A DNA stretch of 64,000 bases from Methylobacter sp. BlB1 (GCF_015476545.1 NZ_JADMKV010000001.1:62001-126000); one strand, 5' to 3'. Shown: positions 9,496 to 17,881, counted from the first letter of the stretch. Translations and numbers: made by a program. Notes: a model not told the origin generated them from the sequence alone.

Positions 9496-9925
9496 CAGAT
9501 TATGAGTATTTTTTGAGATTGGTTTTATGGAAATTTAAGGTCAGCTTGATCAAAACTAAAGCCGTGGTTGAGCTGGTAGCTTCGCCGGAGCAGCATCCGG
9601 TTTTTCTGGCTGATCCAAGTGCATCAGAGAAAGTCTGATGATTTTTTATCTCATATGGAGCTGGAACCCCATCCAATAAAAAACCTTAGCAGCAAGAAAA
9701 AGCTCAATTGCTTCAAGCGTTTCTTCAGGTTTTGGGTATTGTTTGAATCGGTTCTATGGAAATTTAAGGTTAGCGTGAATGAAATTAAAGTAGGTGTTGA
9801 GCTAGAGGGATTGCAAATGTCATTCTGATTTTTCTAGTTCATTCAAATACATCAGAAAAATCTGATGATCTTCTATCTCGTAAGGAGTCATGATATGAAA
9901 CATTTCAATAAAAAAATCTTAACTG
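9496..9925 (+). repeat. Imperfect direct duplication of the leader and 5' end of the first amyloid-like gene
   Basis: Unit 1 (about 9496-9690) and unit 2 (about 9726-9925) align at an offset of 228-232 bases. Shared blocks include ATGGAAATTTAAGG (9527 and 9756) and a CATCAGA-rich segment followed by GTCTGATGAT or TCTGATGAT (9622 and 9850). Next comes TATCTC plus the ribosome-binding-site region, and then CAATAAAAAA from the signal-peptide coding segment. Unit 2 carries the functional AAGGAG and ATG of the gene at 9895. Unit 1 has lost both, so it is a decayed copy of the promoter, leader and start. Confidence 0.75.
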
Positions 9926-10266
9926 CAGGCATCCTGTTGGCTTTGGGCTCAGTTTCAAATGCATGGGCGGACCCTGCTCTTATTGGCGTGAAAGCGCAAT
10001 TGCCCTCAGCCGGTGATGGTTCTGTTTCAGCTATAGACGGAAATGCAACCTCTAACTATAAGGTTAATGACTCAACCCTGGCCGGTTCTGTTACCGGTAC
10101 AACTGCCATTTCTATAACTGCGCTTGCTTCTGTTACACCTAACAACAGCATAGCCGGTTCATTCGTTAGTACAGCCGGCATTAACCAGAGCGTACAAAAC
10201 CTTGGCGACAACGCACTGGTTCAACAGCAGATTTCTGTTCAAGGCAACGTAAACGTCAATCGGTAA
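9895..10266 (+). CDS. Secreted amyloid-like protein, first structural gene
   Basis: The protein has 123 residues with a Sec signal peptide (1-25, cut near NAWA/DP). The mature part is rich in Ser, Thr, Gly, Ala and Asn, has no Cys and ends in GINQSVQNLGDNALVQQ (95-111). The last motif is shared with the two other small secreted proteins of the locus and resembles curlin- or Fap-type Gln/Asn/Gly repeats. The ATG at 9895 is preferred over an upstream in-frame start because AAGGAG lies 7 bases before it. No named family was recognised. By position and composition it may be a fibre subunit or nucleator, which is inference. It probably forms an operon with the next three genes. Confidence 0.78.
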   Translation: MKHFNKKILTAGILLALGSVSNAWADPALIGVKAQLPSAGDGSVSAIDGNATSNYKVNDSTLAGSVTGTTAISITALASVTPNNSIAGSFVSTAGINQSVQNLGDNALVQQQISVQGNVNVNR

Positions 10267-10375
10267 GAGGGCTGTTTAAGCTATAGCTTAGCTTCATTTA
10301 ATGAAGCCTGCCGATGAGTGAATGGCTGCTTACCGGCTTTTACTGACACAGTGAAAATAACGGAATCAGGAGAAT

Positions 10376-10741
10376 ATGATGGACACGATTTTAAAGGGTG
10401 GCTTATTGACTCTCCTTGTCGTAATGATCTCAAGCCAGGCAGCGGTTGCCGGCTCTGCTGAAGACCGGAATGGGCTGGCTTTTTCGCAGGCCGAAACTGC
10501 AATGCAGGATGAATTGGACAATGAGCGTGGAAAAGGCGGTGTAGATTACCTAACACTTAATGGCATGAACCTGAAGGCGGAGTTAAGCGGCAACGAAGCC
10601 AATAATACGGTCACCGGTTACAATGTTATTGACAGTGGCGCATTTGCTAACGCTGTCGGCATAAACTCGGTTATTCAGAATACAGGCAATAATGTTCTTA
10701 TTCAGGATGCGACTATCGTGAATGTGACAATCATGCCTTGA
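10376..10741 (+). CDS. Secreted amyloid-like protein with double-glycine-type site
   Basis: The 121-residue protein has a signal peptide (1-26, AVA/GS) and an acidic propeptide-like stretch (27-50). The motif DELDNERGKGG (45-55) follows, then a mature-like segment beginning near TLNGM (60-64). The C-terminal motif GINSVIQNTGNNVLIQ (95-110) corresponds to that of the preceding gene. The ELxxxRGxGG pattern, the TLxNGM segment and the C-terminal motif are all shared with the protein encoded at 11484, so these two are paralogues. An AGGAG sits just upstream of tandem ATG codons. The protease encoded next belongs to C39, a family that characteristically cleaves after Gly-Gly, so cleavage after residue 55 is a testable prediction. 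Confidence 0.78.
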   Translation: MMDTILKGGLLTLLVVMISSQAAVAGSAEDRNGLAFSQAETAMQDELDNERGKGGVDYLTLNGMNLKAELSGNEANNTVTGYNVIDSGAFANAVGINSVIQNTGNNVLIQDATIVNVTIMP

Positions 10742-10766
10742 GCTTTTTTATTGAGAAGGATGCGGT

Positions 10767-11459
10767 ATGAAACGATTGATCGTTATGTACATCTTTTTTA
10801 TGCTGCCTGCGTTGAACAGTTATGCCGGATCTATCGATTTTAACGGTCTCGCGGGAGCCGGAAACTACAATATACCGGTGACGAGTTTTGCAGAGCGCCG
10901 GTTCAAGACCGTTTACAAGCAGCAATATGATTTCAGCTGCGGCTCGGCAACATTGGCAAGTTTGTTGACTTATCACTATGACGATGTGGTCGATGAACAA
11001 AGTGTATTTGCCGATATGTATAACAACGGCGATCAGCAGTTGATACAGAAGAAGGGATTTTCGTTATTGGATATGAAGTTTTATCTGGAGAGGCGGGGCT
11101 ATCAGGCTGACGGATATAAAATCAAACTGGATCAGTTGATCGCAGCCAAGGCCCCGGCAATTACTATTATCGACAATAAGGGCTATCTGCATTTCGTGAT
11201 CATAAAAGGGCTCAATGAGCGTGAGGTTCTGGTTGGTGATCCAGCCGTAGGCGTGAAAACGATCCCTCGCGATGAGTTCGAGGAAATGTGGGGCAACCGT
11301 ATTCTCTTTGTAATCCATAATCAACCGAATAGGGCGGCGGCACGTTTTCAGGCTCAGGAAGATTGGGAACTTCAGATTAAAGCGCCATTAGGATCGGCAG
11401 TCGATCGAGCCAGCTTGGGGGAATTCAATCTGCTGCAGCCGGGGCATTGGGATTTTTAA
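10767..11459 (+). CDS. Periplasmic C39-family cysteine peptidase (FapD-like)
   Basis: The 230-residue protein has a signal peptide (1-20) and a single C39 peptidase domain without ABC-transporter parts. The catalytic set is visible: oxyanion Gln (Q52/Q53), nucleophile C58 (YDFSCGSATLASLL), H142 (GYLHFVIIKG) and D158 (VLVGDPAVG). Free-standing, exported C39 proteins of this type occur as FapD in Pseudomonas functional-amyloid operons, where they are needed for fibre secretion. Its position between two genes for secreted proteins with double-glycine-like sites suggests it processes them in the periplasm. It is closely spaced to both neighbours (25 and 24 bases) and is therefore probably co-transcribed. 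Confidence 0.87.
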   Translation: MKRLIVMYIFFMLPALNSYAGSIDFNGLAGAGNYNIPVTSFAERRFKTVYKQQYDFSCGSATLASLLTYHYDDVVDEQSVFADMYNNGDQQLIQKKGFSLLDMKFYLERRGYQADGYKIKLDQLIAAKAPAITIIDNKGYLHFVIIKGLNEREVLVGDPAVGVKTIPRDEFEEMWGNRILFVIHNQPNRAAARFQAQEDWELQIKAPLGSAVDRASLGEFNLLQPGHWDF

Positions 11460-11483
11460 CAGCTTGATTCAGGAGTATTTAAG

Positions 11484-11957
11484 ATGAAAGCTTACCGATT
11501 TAATCGTTACCGAAAACTCCCCGCAGCTGCAGTTTGGCTATTGATCGGCTTCACCTCTCAAGCGCCGGCATCTGATCTGACGGCAGAGGCGGACAGCCCA
11601 CTTGCTAATTGGGAAGCCGCATCCGATGCCGAGCTGGCCGAATCACGCGGCGGCTTCACTTTGCCGAATGGCATGATGATTGATGTCAGTCTGGAAAAAA
11701 CAATTTATCTGAATGGCAAGGAATCTTTTTCCTCTGTATTTCAGTTACCGAGCAACGTTGCGCTTTCTCAGAGCGGTTTACAAAACTTATCACAAATATT
11801 GACTGATTCAGGGCTGCACTCTGTTATCCAGAATAATCTGGACAATCAGATCATCAACGCTATTACTGAGATTAACATCACCTTGCGAAATCTGCCCTCA
11901 AATATCTCAACACTTGTTCCCGGTCTGCCAAACACCATTTCACTCATCGCAAATTAA
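11484..11957 (+). CDS. Secreted amyloid-like protein with RGG processing site, paralogue of 10376 product
   Basis: The 157-residue protein has a basic, long signal peptide (1-30) and an acidic segment ending in SDAELAESRGG (47-57). The downstream part starts FTLPNGM and includes GLHSVIQNNLDNQI (110-123). The three elements align with those of the gene at 10376. Compared with that protein it has an extra 30 or so residues after the Gln/Asn motif, rich in Leu, Asn, Pro and Ser. A good AGGAG lies before the ATG. It is the last gene of the closely spaced set; the outer-membrane gene follows after 490 bases. Fibre subunit is the likeliest role, by inference from context. Confidence 0.78.
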   Translation: MKAYRFNRYRKLPAAAVWLLIGFTSQAPASDLTAEADSPLANWEAASDAELAESRGGFTLPNGMMIDVSLEKTIYLNGKESFSSVFQLPSNVALSQSGLQNLSQILTDSGLHSVIQNNLDNQIINAITEINITLRNLPSNISTLVPGLPNTISLIAN

Positions 11958-12447
11958 TAACCGATGTTGCGTGGTTGCAGGGTCGAATTCACTTGCGCTC
12001 TTTAGGGTATTCGACCCGGAACACTCGAGATAGACAGGCATTGCGAATACCCGCAAGGGGCACAAGTAAATTCGCACTTACACGGCATATCGAATTCTCC
12101 TGAAGCGCTTACCGTTGGCATTTCATCAGCCAATAAGTAAATCTACTTAAGTAATATCACTAATTGTTCGTCTATATATTGTTCGTCAATATGTAATGAA
12201 ATATAAAAAGAAAAACATATTTTAATAATAATAACTATTTAAAAATTGGTTTTCACAGTCTGCTCAACGTTTCATAGATAAACGTTAAGCCGATATCCAA
12301 GGGGGCTCATTCCAGTCGTAGTTTTAGTCAGGCAGTTCTTCATTAATTACCGATTGCAGTTTTTAGCGCTTGAAGTGGTTAGCCGTTTATTAAATCAGGG
12401 GAGGGCTGTTATTTATTCTTGTCAGTGAAATAATGGAAATGAAGTAA
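11958..12447. promoter_or_regulatory. 490-bp leader with mutually exclusive inverted repeats
   Basis: No gene is seen. GGGTCGAAT (11980-11988) pairs perfectly with ATTCGACCC (12009-12017). GGGTATTCG (12005-12013) pairs perfectly with CGAATACCC (12044-12052). The two stems use overlapping bases, so only one can form at a time, an attenuator-like layout. A third small stem, TTGCG (12041-12045) with CGCAA (12052-12056), overlaps the second. The rest is very AT-rich. It could set the expression ratio of the outer-membrane protein to the secreted proteins. Confidence 0.45.
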
Positions 12448-13776
12448 ATGAAGCTAGATAAAATTGGGGGTGTGGGATTTTCTCTCGTGGGAGTGCTTAA
12501 CGGATTTGTCTTTAGCTCAGGTGTGCTGCTTAATAGCGAAGCTTTTGCCGAAAACGCAAGGCACCAGGAGAGCTCCATCGAGGAATACCGAAAACTTTTT
12601 CTGGAGCAGCAAAAAGAATTCGAGAAACAGCGGCGTATCATTACTGAGCAGGGTAAGGAAATCGAGATGTTAAAGGCACGTCTCGATTCTTTAACAAACC
12701 CGGCAGCCGGAATTAAGCCGGCACCGGTCAATCAGGCGGCCAAGCCGCCTGTAGTGGCCGCGAAAATGAATGCCGGCATGCAATCACAAAATCCGCTTCC
12801 TTCCAAACCTGTTGGCGAAGCACCTCCGCAAACAAAAGAAAAAGCAAGACCGCCTGAACTTCCTCGTTTGAGCGAGACTGTCGGCGGCGTGTTAACCAGA
12901 AAGGGAAATCTCGTCTTCGAGCCTTCATTGGAATACTCTTATATCGATAACAACAGGGTTTTTCTGGATGCATATACTTTCCCCGCTATTACTGTCGGCC
13001 TCATCGATATTCGACAGATTAAACGGCACAGTTTTATCGGCAATTTGGGCGCGCGGTATGGCATTACGGATCGCCTTGAACTGGAGTTCAAAGCACCTTA
13101 TGTCTACCGTGAAGACACGCAACGTTCACGTCCTGCGGACAGTGGCGCAGGTATTGATGAAACATTCAATGCGACTGGAACTGATATAGGCGATTTGGAA
13201 TTCGCTGCCCGCTATCAGCTTAGCGGCGGTTCCGGCGGATGGCCGATTCTCGTAGGCAACTTGGTGGCAACGGTTCCGACAGGAACAAGCCCGTTTGACG
13301 TGGAATATGCAATGGCTCAAGGCGTAGCTGGAGCGCAATTTCCGACCGAGTTGCCGACAGGCGTAGGCTATTTCAGCATTCAGCCCAGCATCACGGCGAT
13401 GTACCCCTCGGACCCGGCCGTTTTTTTCGGGAATATCAGTTACAGTTATAACGCCGAGACGAGCGAGGCCGTTGGCAACTTTGATCCGGGCGATGCGGTA
13501 GGCTTAAGCTTCGGCATGGGCTTTGGCCTTAATGAACGCTCATCATTCAGTCTGGGGTACTCGCACAAACATGTCTTCAGATCTGACATTAACGGTGCGC
13601 CAGTGAGTGACAGCGAACTGGATATAGGACAACTCTTGGTTGGCTATTCTTTCAAGTACACCCCCAAAACGACTTTAAACTTGTCGCTCGGAATAGGCAC
13701 GACAGACGATTCGCAGGATGTTAAGCTGAATGTCAGGGTGCCGATGACTTTTGATTTATTCTCATCAGGCTCATAA
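12448..13776 (+). CDS. Outer-membrane beta-barrel protein with N-terminal coiled coil (FapF-like)
   Basis: The 442-residue protein has four parts: a signal region (1 to about 35, EAFA/EN), a coiled coil (about 38-80, heptads through EYRKLFLEQQKEFEKQRR), a Pro/Ala/Lys-rich linker (about 84-140) and a beta-barrel domain to the C-terminus. The barrel has alternating aromatic strands such as LEYSYIDNNRVFLDAYTF and ends in TFDLF. FapF of Pseudomonas, the amyloid-secretion pore, has the same layout: trimeric coiled coil, linker, 12-stranded barrel. Position beside a FapD-like protease strengthens the parallel. The ribosome-binding site is weak. A general transporter or porin label would be the alternative. 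Overall homology to FapF needs a structure-based search. Confidence 0.75.
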   Translation: MKLDKIGGVGFSLVGVLNGFVFSSGVLLNSEAFAENARHQESSIEEYRKLFLEQQKEFEKQRRIITEQGKEIEMLKARLDSLTNPAAGIKPAPVNQAAKPPVVAAKMNAGMQSQNPLPSKPVGEAPPQTKEKARPPELPRLSETVGGVLTRKGNLVFEPSLEYSYIDNNRVFLDAYTFPAITVGLIDIRQIKRHSFIGNLGARYGITDRLELEFKAPYVYREDTQRSRPADSGAGIDETFNATGTDIGDLEFAARYQLSGGSGGWPILVGNLVATVPTGTSPFDVEYAMAQGVAGAQFPTELPTGVGYFSIQPSITAMYPSDPAVFFGNISYSYNAETSEAVGNFDPGDAVGLSFGMGFGLNERSSFSLGYSHKHVFRSDINGAPVSDSELDIGQLLVGYSFKYTPKTTLNLSLGIGTTDDSQDVKLNVRVPMTFDLFSSGS

Positions 13777-14046
13777 TCCCGTTATTTATGGCATAGAGGA
13801 AAGGCAGGCTCTGACGTCATTGAAAAAGACAAAAATGTCTGGTCTCCGGGCGCCGCATTAAGGATGCGCTGGTTGAGAAAGTGAATAATGCTTCGTTCAA
13901 ATCAGACAACTTATTGGATCCGTTGCCGATCATAGTCACGCTCTGCGTGTTGGCTTGATATTCTCAGGGCATTTCAAACAAATACATCTTATGCATCCGT
14001 TCACGGATTGGTTATCATGTGGGTTTTCCAGGTCTGTGGGTCGAGC

Positions 14047-16917
14047 ATGTCGTTTATCAATCTTCTTGAATCTGAACTTGAAGCATTACCCGAAGCGTTA
14101 AGCGCTAACGTAACATCATCCCTGAGTGCATGGTGCGGACGGCTTTCCGAATTGGAACTAACTTTTCAGGCAGCGCCGGAATTCGTGGCTTCACTGGTCA
14201 AGGTCTGGGGATCGAGTGATTTTGTTACGGAAAGCTGTACGCGCCGGCCGGAAATCATCGTCGACCTGGTGAATTCCAACGATCTGTTCATCGCCTATGA
14301 CGAGCAGGGCTATCATAGCCGAATGGCACAGCTGGCAGTCGATTCCGAAGCCTCGCTGATGTCTGAATTGCGCCGTTTCCGTCGGCGGGAAATGATCAGG
14401 ATCGCTTGGCGCGATCTGGCCGGCTGGGCTGAGCTGAATGAAACGTTGCTTGAATTGTCGCTGCTGGCCGATGCCTGTATTCAATATGCGCTGGACTTCC
14501 TGTATCAGAAAGCCTGCGACTTGCGCGGCACGCCTTTGCTGGCTGACGGCAGTCCACAGCAGTTGATCGTGCTGGGCATGGGCAAGTTGGGCGCCTACGA
14601 GCTGAATTATTCTTCCGATATCGACCTGATTTTCGCCTATGCCGAAGACGGCGTCCTGCCGGATCGCAAGGAAACCACTTATGGTGAGTTCTTTACTCGT
14701 CTGTGCCGGAGTTTGGTCAAGGTGCTCGATGAAATGACCGTGGACGGCTTTGTGTTCAGGACGGACATCCGGCTCAGACCGTATGGCGACAGCGGACCCA
14801 TCATCATGAATTTCGACGGCATGGAGATCTACTATCAAACCCAGGCTCGGGAATGGGAACGCTACGCCATGATCAAAGTCCGCCAGGTTGCGGGCGACTT
14901 TAAAACCGGTGCGCAACTGATAGCCATGCTGAAGCCTTTTGTGTATCGGCGTTATCTCGATTACGGCGCTTTTGAGGAATTGCGTTCGTTAAAGTTGCAG
15001 ATTATGCAGGAGCTGAAACGCAAGGACCGTATGGAAAACGTCAAGCTGGGGCCGGGCGGCATACGCGAAGTCGAGTTCATCGGACAGGCTTTTCAGTTGA
15101 TTCGCGGCGGCAGTGAACGGTCGCTGCAGAAGCGCGGCATTCTGGATATTCTCCAGCGGCTCGGCGAACTGGAGTTATTGACTCAAAGGGACGCCGAGCA
15201 GTTAATTGCGTCTTATCGTTTCCTGCGCCGGGTGGAAAACCATATTCAGGCATATCAGGACCGGCAAACGCATGATTTGCCTACCGATCCGGTCGTGCGG
15301 GAAATACTGGCCTATTCGCTGGATTATCCCGCCTGGCTTGCATTTAAAGCCGATCTGGACCGAGTCAGAGCTCAGGTACATGCCGTGTTTGGTCTGGTCT
15401 TCTCGCTGTCGAAACAGGCTGATGCCGACAGCATCAGCCGGAAAATCTGGAACTGCACAGCCGATGACGCCGAATTGGCAGACGACCTGAGCAAGTACGG
15501 TTTTGAGCGGACCGATGAGATGCTGGCCGCCATCAAGGCGTTTAAAAATTCGCTGGCCGTCAGAAAACTGACAGCCAAAGGCGCCGGTGTCCTTGACCGC
15601 CTGATGCCGCAATTGATAGAAGCCATGATGCAGGTCGACAACCCCGATGAAACCTTGAAGCGCATTCTGAAGTTATTTGAAGCTGTCGTCGGACGGAATG
15701 TTTACTTGTCGCTGCTGGCTGAGAATCCGGGAGCGCTGGCTCAATTGGTCCGCCTGTCGTCGGCAAGCCCCTGGATCAGCGATTATCTGGCGCATTATCC
15801 CATTTTATTTGATGAGTTGCTTGATGCGCATTCGCTATTCGAGCCGCTGAAAAAAGCCGATCTTGATGCGCAACTGAGGGTTTTGCTGGCGCAAATCGAG
15901 ATTCAGGACCTGGAGCAGCTGATGATCGTGCTACGGCAGTTCAAGCAGTTGAATGTGCTCAGGGTCGCGGCGGCCGATATCATGGGCGTTATTCCGCTGA
16001 TGGTGGTCAGCGATTATCTGACTTATATCGCCGAAAGCATCGTCGAACATGTTGTCGAGCGTGCCTGGCTGATGCTGACCGAAAAACATGGCTACCCGCC
16101 CGGCAGCAATGACAAGGCGATAGGCTTTGCCGCGCTCGGGTTCGGAAAGCTGGGCGGTATCGAGCTTGGCTATGGCTCCGACCTGGACATGGTGTTCCTG
16201 TATGACTGTGCAGACGGCAATGCCTTGACCGACGGCCCGAAGCCGATTCCGTGCACGCAGTTTTACGGGCGCCTGGGACTGAAAGTCCGGCACATTCTCG
16301 ATACCAAATTGTTGTCGGGCGTGCTTTACGAGGTTGACATGCGGTTGCGGCCCAGCGGTCATTCAGGGCTTTTGGTTACCCATGTCAATGCGTATGAAGA
16401 TTATTTACGAAACCAAGCTTGGACCTGGGAGCATCAGGCGCTGGTCAGGGGGCGCTTCATTGCCGGCGATCGGCGGCTGAAAGAGCAGTATGAAGCGATC
16501 CGGCGCCGAATCCTGAGTTTGCCGCGTGATACCGAGCAGTTGAAAAAGGAAGTCCGCGAAATGCGCGAAAAGATGCGCGCCGCGTTGGATTCGAGCGAAG
16601 CGGACAAGTTTGACTTAAAACAAAGCAAAGGCGGTATTGCGGATATTGAGTTTATAGTACAATTCGGCGTTTTAGATCAGGCGTCGAAAAACGTCGCATT
16701 GACCACCTATACAGATAATGTCAGGCTGCTGGACGGTTTGCAGGCGCAGGGTTTTATGACTAAAGACCAGGCGGAAACGCTTAAAGCCATCTACTGCGCA
16801 TATCGTGATTATGGTCATAAACTGGTTTTACAGGGCGATCGCGCCATTATCGATGAAGCTGAAATTGCCGGAATGAAGGCGCAGGTCGAACAGATGTGGC
16901 ACGATTTTATGGAATAA
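14047..16917 (+). CDS. glnE: Bifunctional glutamine synthetase adenylyltransferase/deadenylase
   Basis: GlnE attaches and removes AMP on glutamine synthetase in response to PII proteins and glutamine. Both nucleotidyltransferase domains are visible: the N-terminal deadenylase (GMGKLGAYELNYSSDIDLIF) and the C-terminal adenylyltransferase (GFGKLGGIELGYGSDLDMVF), each with its DxD pair. The length from the ATG at 14047 is 956 aa, matching the family. In-frame TTG (14008) and ATG (14017) codons upstream would add up to 13 residues without recognisable similarity, so the start is tentative. The gene heads glnE-ilvE-waaF-waaC, the same order as in Pseudomonas aeruginosa. Confidence 0.96.
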   Translation: MSFINLLESELEALPEALSANVTSSLSAWCGRLSELELTFQAAPEFVASLVKVWGSSDFVTESCTRRPEIIVDLVNSNDLFIAYDEQGYHSRMAQLAVDSEASLMSELRRFRRREMIRIAWRDLAGWAELNETLLELSLLADACIQYALDFLYQKACDLRGTPLLADGSPQQLIVLGMGKLGAYELNYSSDIDLIFAYAEDGVLPDRKETTYGEFFTRLCRSLVKVLDEMTVDGFVFRTDIRLRPYGDSGPIIMNFDGMEIYYQTQAREWERYAMIKVRQVAGDFKTGAQLIAMLKPFVYRRYLDYGAFEELRSLKLQIMQELKRKDRMENVKLGPGGIREVEFIGQAFQLIRGGSERSLQKRGILDILQRLGELELLTQRDAEQLIASYRFLRRVENHIQAYQDRQTHDLPTDPVVREILAYSLDYPAWLAFKADLDRVRAQVHAVFGLVFSLSKQADADSISRKIWNCTADDAELADDLSKYGFERTDEMLAAIKAFKNSLAVRKLTAKGAGVLDRLMPQLIEAMMQVDNPDETLKRILKLFEAVVGRNVYLSLLAENPGALAQLVRLSSASPWISDYLAHYPILFDELLDAHSLFEPLKKADLDAQLRVLLAQIEIQDLEQLMIVLRQFKQLNVLRVAAADIMGVIPLMVVSDYLTYIAESIVEHVVERAWLMLTEKHGYPPGSNDKAIGFAALGFGKLGGIELGYGSDLDMVFLYDCADGNALTDGPKPIPCTQFYGRLGLKVRHILDTKLLSGVLYEVDMRLRPSGHSGLLVTHVNAYEDYLRNQAWTWEHQALVRGRFIAGDRRLKEQYEAIRRRILSLPRDTEQLKKEVREMREKMRAALDSSEADKFDLKQSKGGIADIEFIVQFGVLDQASKNVALTTYTDNVRLLDGLQAQGFMTKDQAETLKAIYCAYRDYGHKLVLQGDRAIIDEAEIAGMKAQVEQMWHDFME

Positions 16918-16957
16918 TTATTAAGTAATTACAAACACTAATGGTGGAGAATAAACA

Positions 16958-17881
16958 ATGACGATGGACGATAGAGACGGCGTTATTTGGCTGGATGGGC
17001 AATGGGTTGAATGGCGGGAAGCTAAAGTCCATGTGTTGACGCATACCTTGCATTACGGTTTGGGCGTATTTGAAGGTCTGAGAGCCTATCATACGAAAAG
17101 AGGCACAGCGATATTCAGAATGCAGGAACACACGGATCGTTTGTTCCGTTCGGCGCATGTCATGAACATGAAAATGCCTTTCGGCAAAGACGAAATCAAC
17201 CAGGCGCATCGTGATGCGGTCGCTAAAAACAACCTGGACAGCGCGTATATCCGCAGTATGTGCTTTTTCGGTTCGGAAGGCATGGGGCTTCGGGCCGACA
17301 ACCTGAAAGTCCATGTCATGGTCGCGGCCTGGTCATGGGGCGCCTATCTGGGCGCGGAGAGCATAGAAAAAGGCATCCGTATCCGCACGTCTTCCTATAC
17401 CAAAAACCATATCAACAGCACCATGTGCAAAGCCAAAGCCAATGGCAATTACATCAATTCCATCCTGGCATTGCAGGAAGCGCTGGCTACCGGCTACGAT
17501 GAGGCTTTGTTGCTGGACCATCAGGGTTATGCGGCCGAAGGCAGTGCCGAAAACCTGTTCATCGTGCGCAACGGCAAGATTTACACCCCGGAAACCACCT
17601 CGGCGCTGGAAGGCATTACCCGCGATACGATTATCGCGATCGCCAGAGAACAAGGTTTCGAGCTGATCGAAAAACGCATTACCCGCGATGAAATTTATGT
17701 CGCCGATGAAGCGTTCTTTACCGGTTCCGCTGCCGAAGTCACGCCGATCAGAGAACTGGACGGACGGGCTATTGGTACTGGCAGCCGCGGTCCTGTCACA
17801 GAAAAACTCCAATCCCTGTATTTTGACTATGTGCATGGTCGTCGGGACGATCATGCCGAGTGGCTGACTCCCGTTGCCTAA
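16958..17881 (+). CDS. ilvE: Branched-chain amino acid aminotransferase
   Basis: IlvE is a PLP enzyme of fold type IV that interconverts branched-chain 2-oxo acids and Leu, Ile and Val with glutamate. At 307 residues it has the family length. The PLP lysine is K160 in CKAKANGNYINS. The substrate/cofactor segments HYGLGVFEGLRAY, EGSAENLF and GSAAEVTPI are present. GGTGGAG lies upstream of the start. It follows glnE by 40 bases and overlaps waaF by 8 bases, so translation is likely coupled. The threonine deaminase of the same pathway (ilvA) is encoded 13 kb downstream. Confidence 0.95.
   Translation: MTMDDRDGVIWLDGQWVEWREAKVHVLTHTLHYGLGVFEGLRAYHTKRGTAIFRMQEHTDRLFRSAHVMNMKMPFGKDEINQAHRDAVAKNNLDSAYIRSMCFFGSEGMGLRADNLKVHVMVAAWSWGAYLGAESIEKGIRIRTSSYTKNHINSTMCKAKANGNYINSILALQEALATGYDEALLLDHQGYAAEGSAENLFIVRNGKIYTPETTSALEGITRDTIIAIAREQGFELIEKRITRDEIYVADEAFFTGSAAEVTPIRELDGRAIGTGSRGPVTEKLQSLYFDYVHGRRDDHAEWLTPVA

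Noticed and set aside
9619-9828. 69-codon open frame between the two leader copies
   Set aside because: It spans both units of the leader duplication, has no ribosome-binding site and no recognisable protein features; it is best explained as chance.
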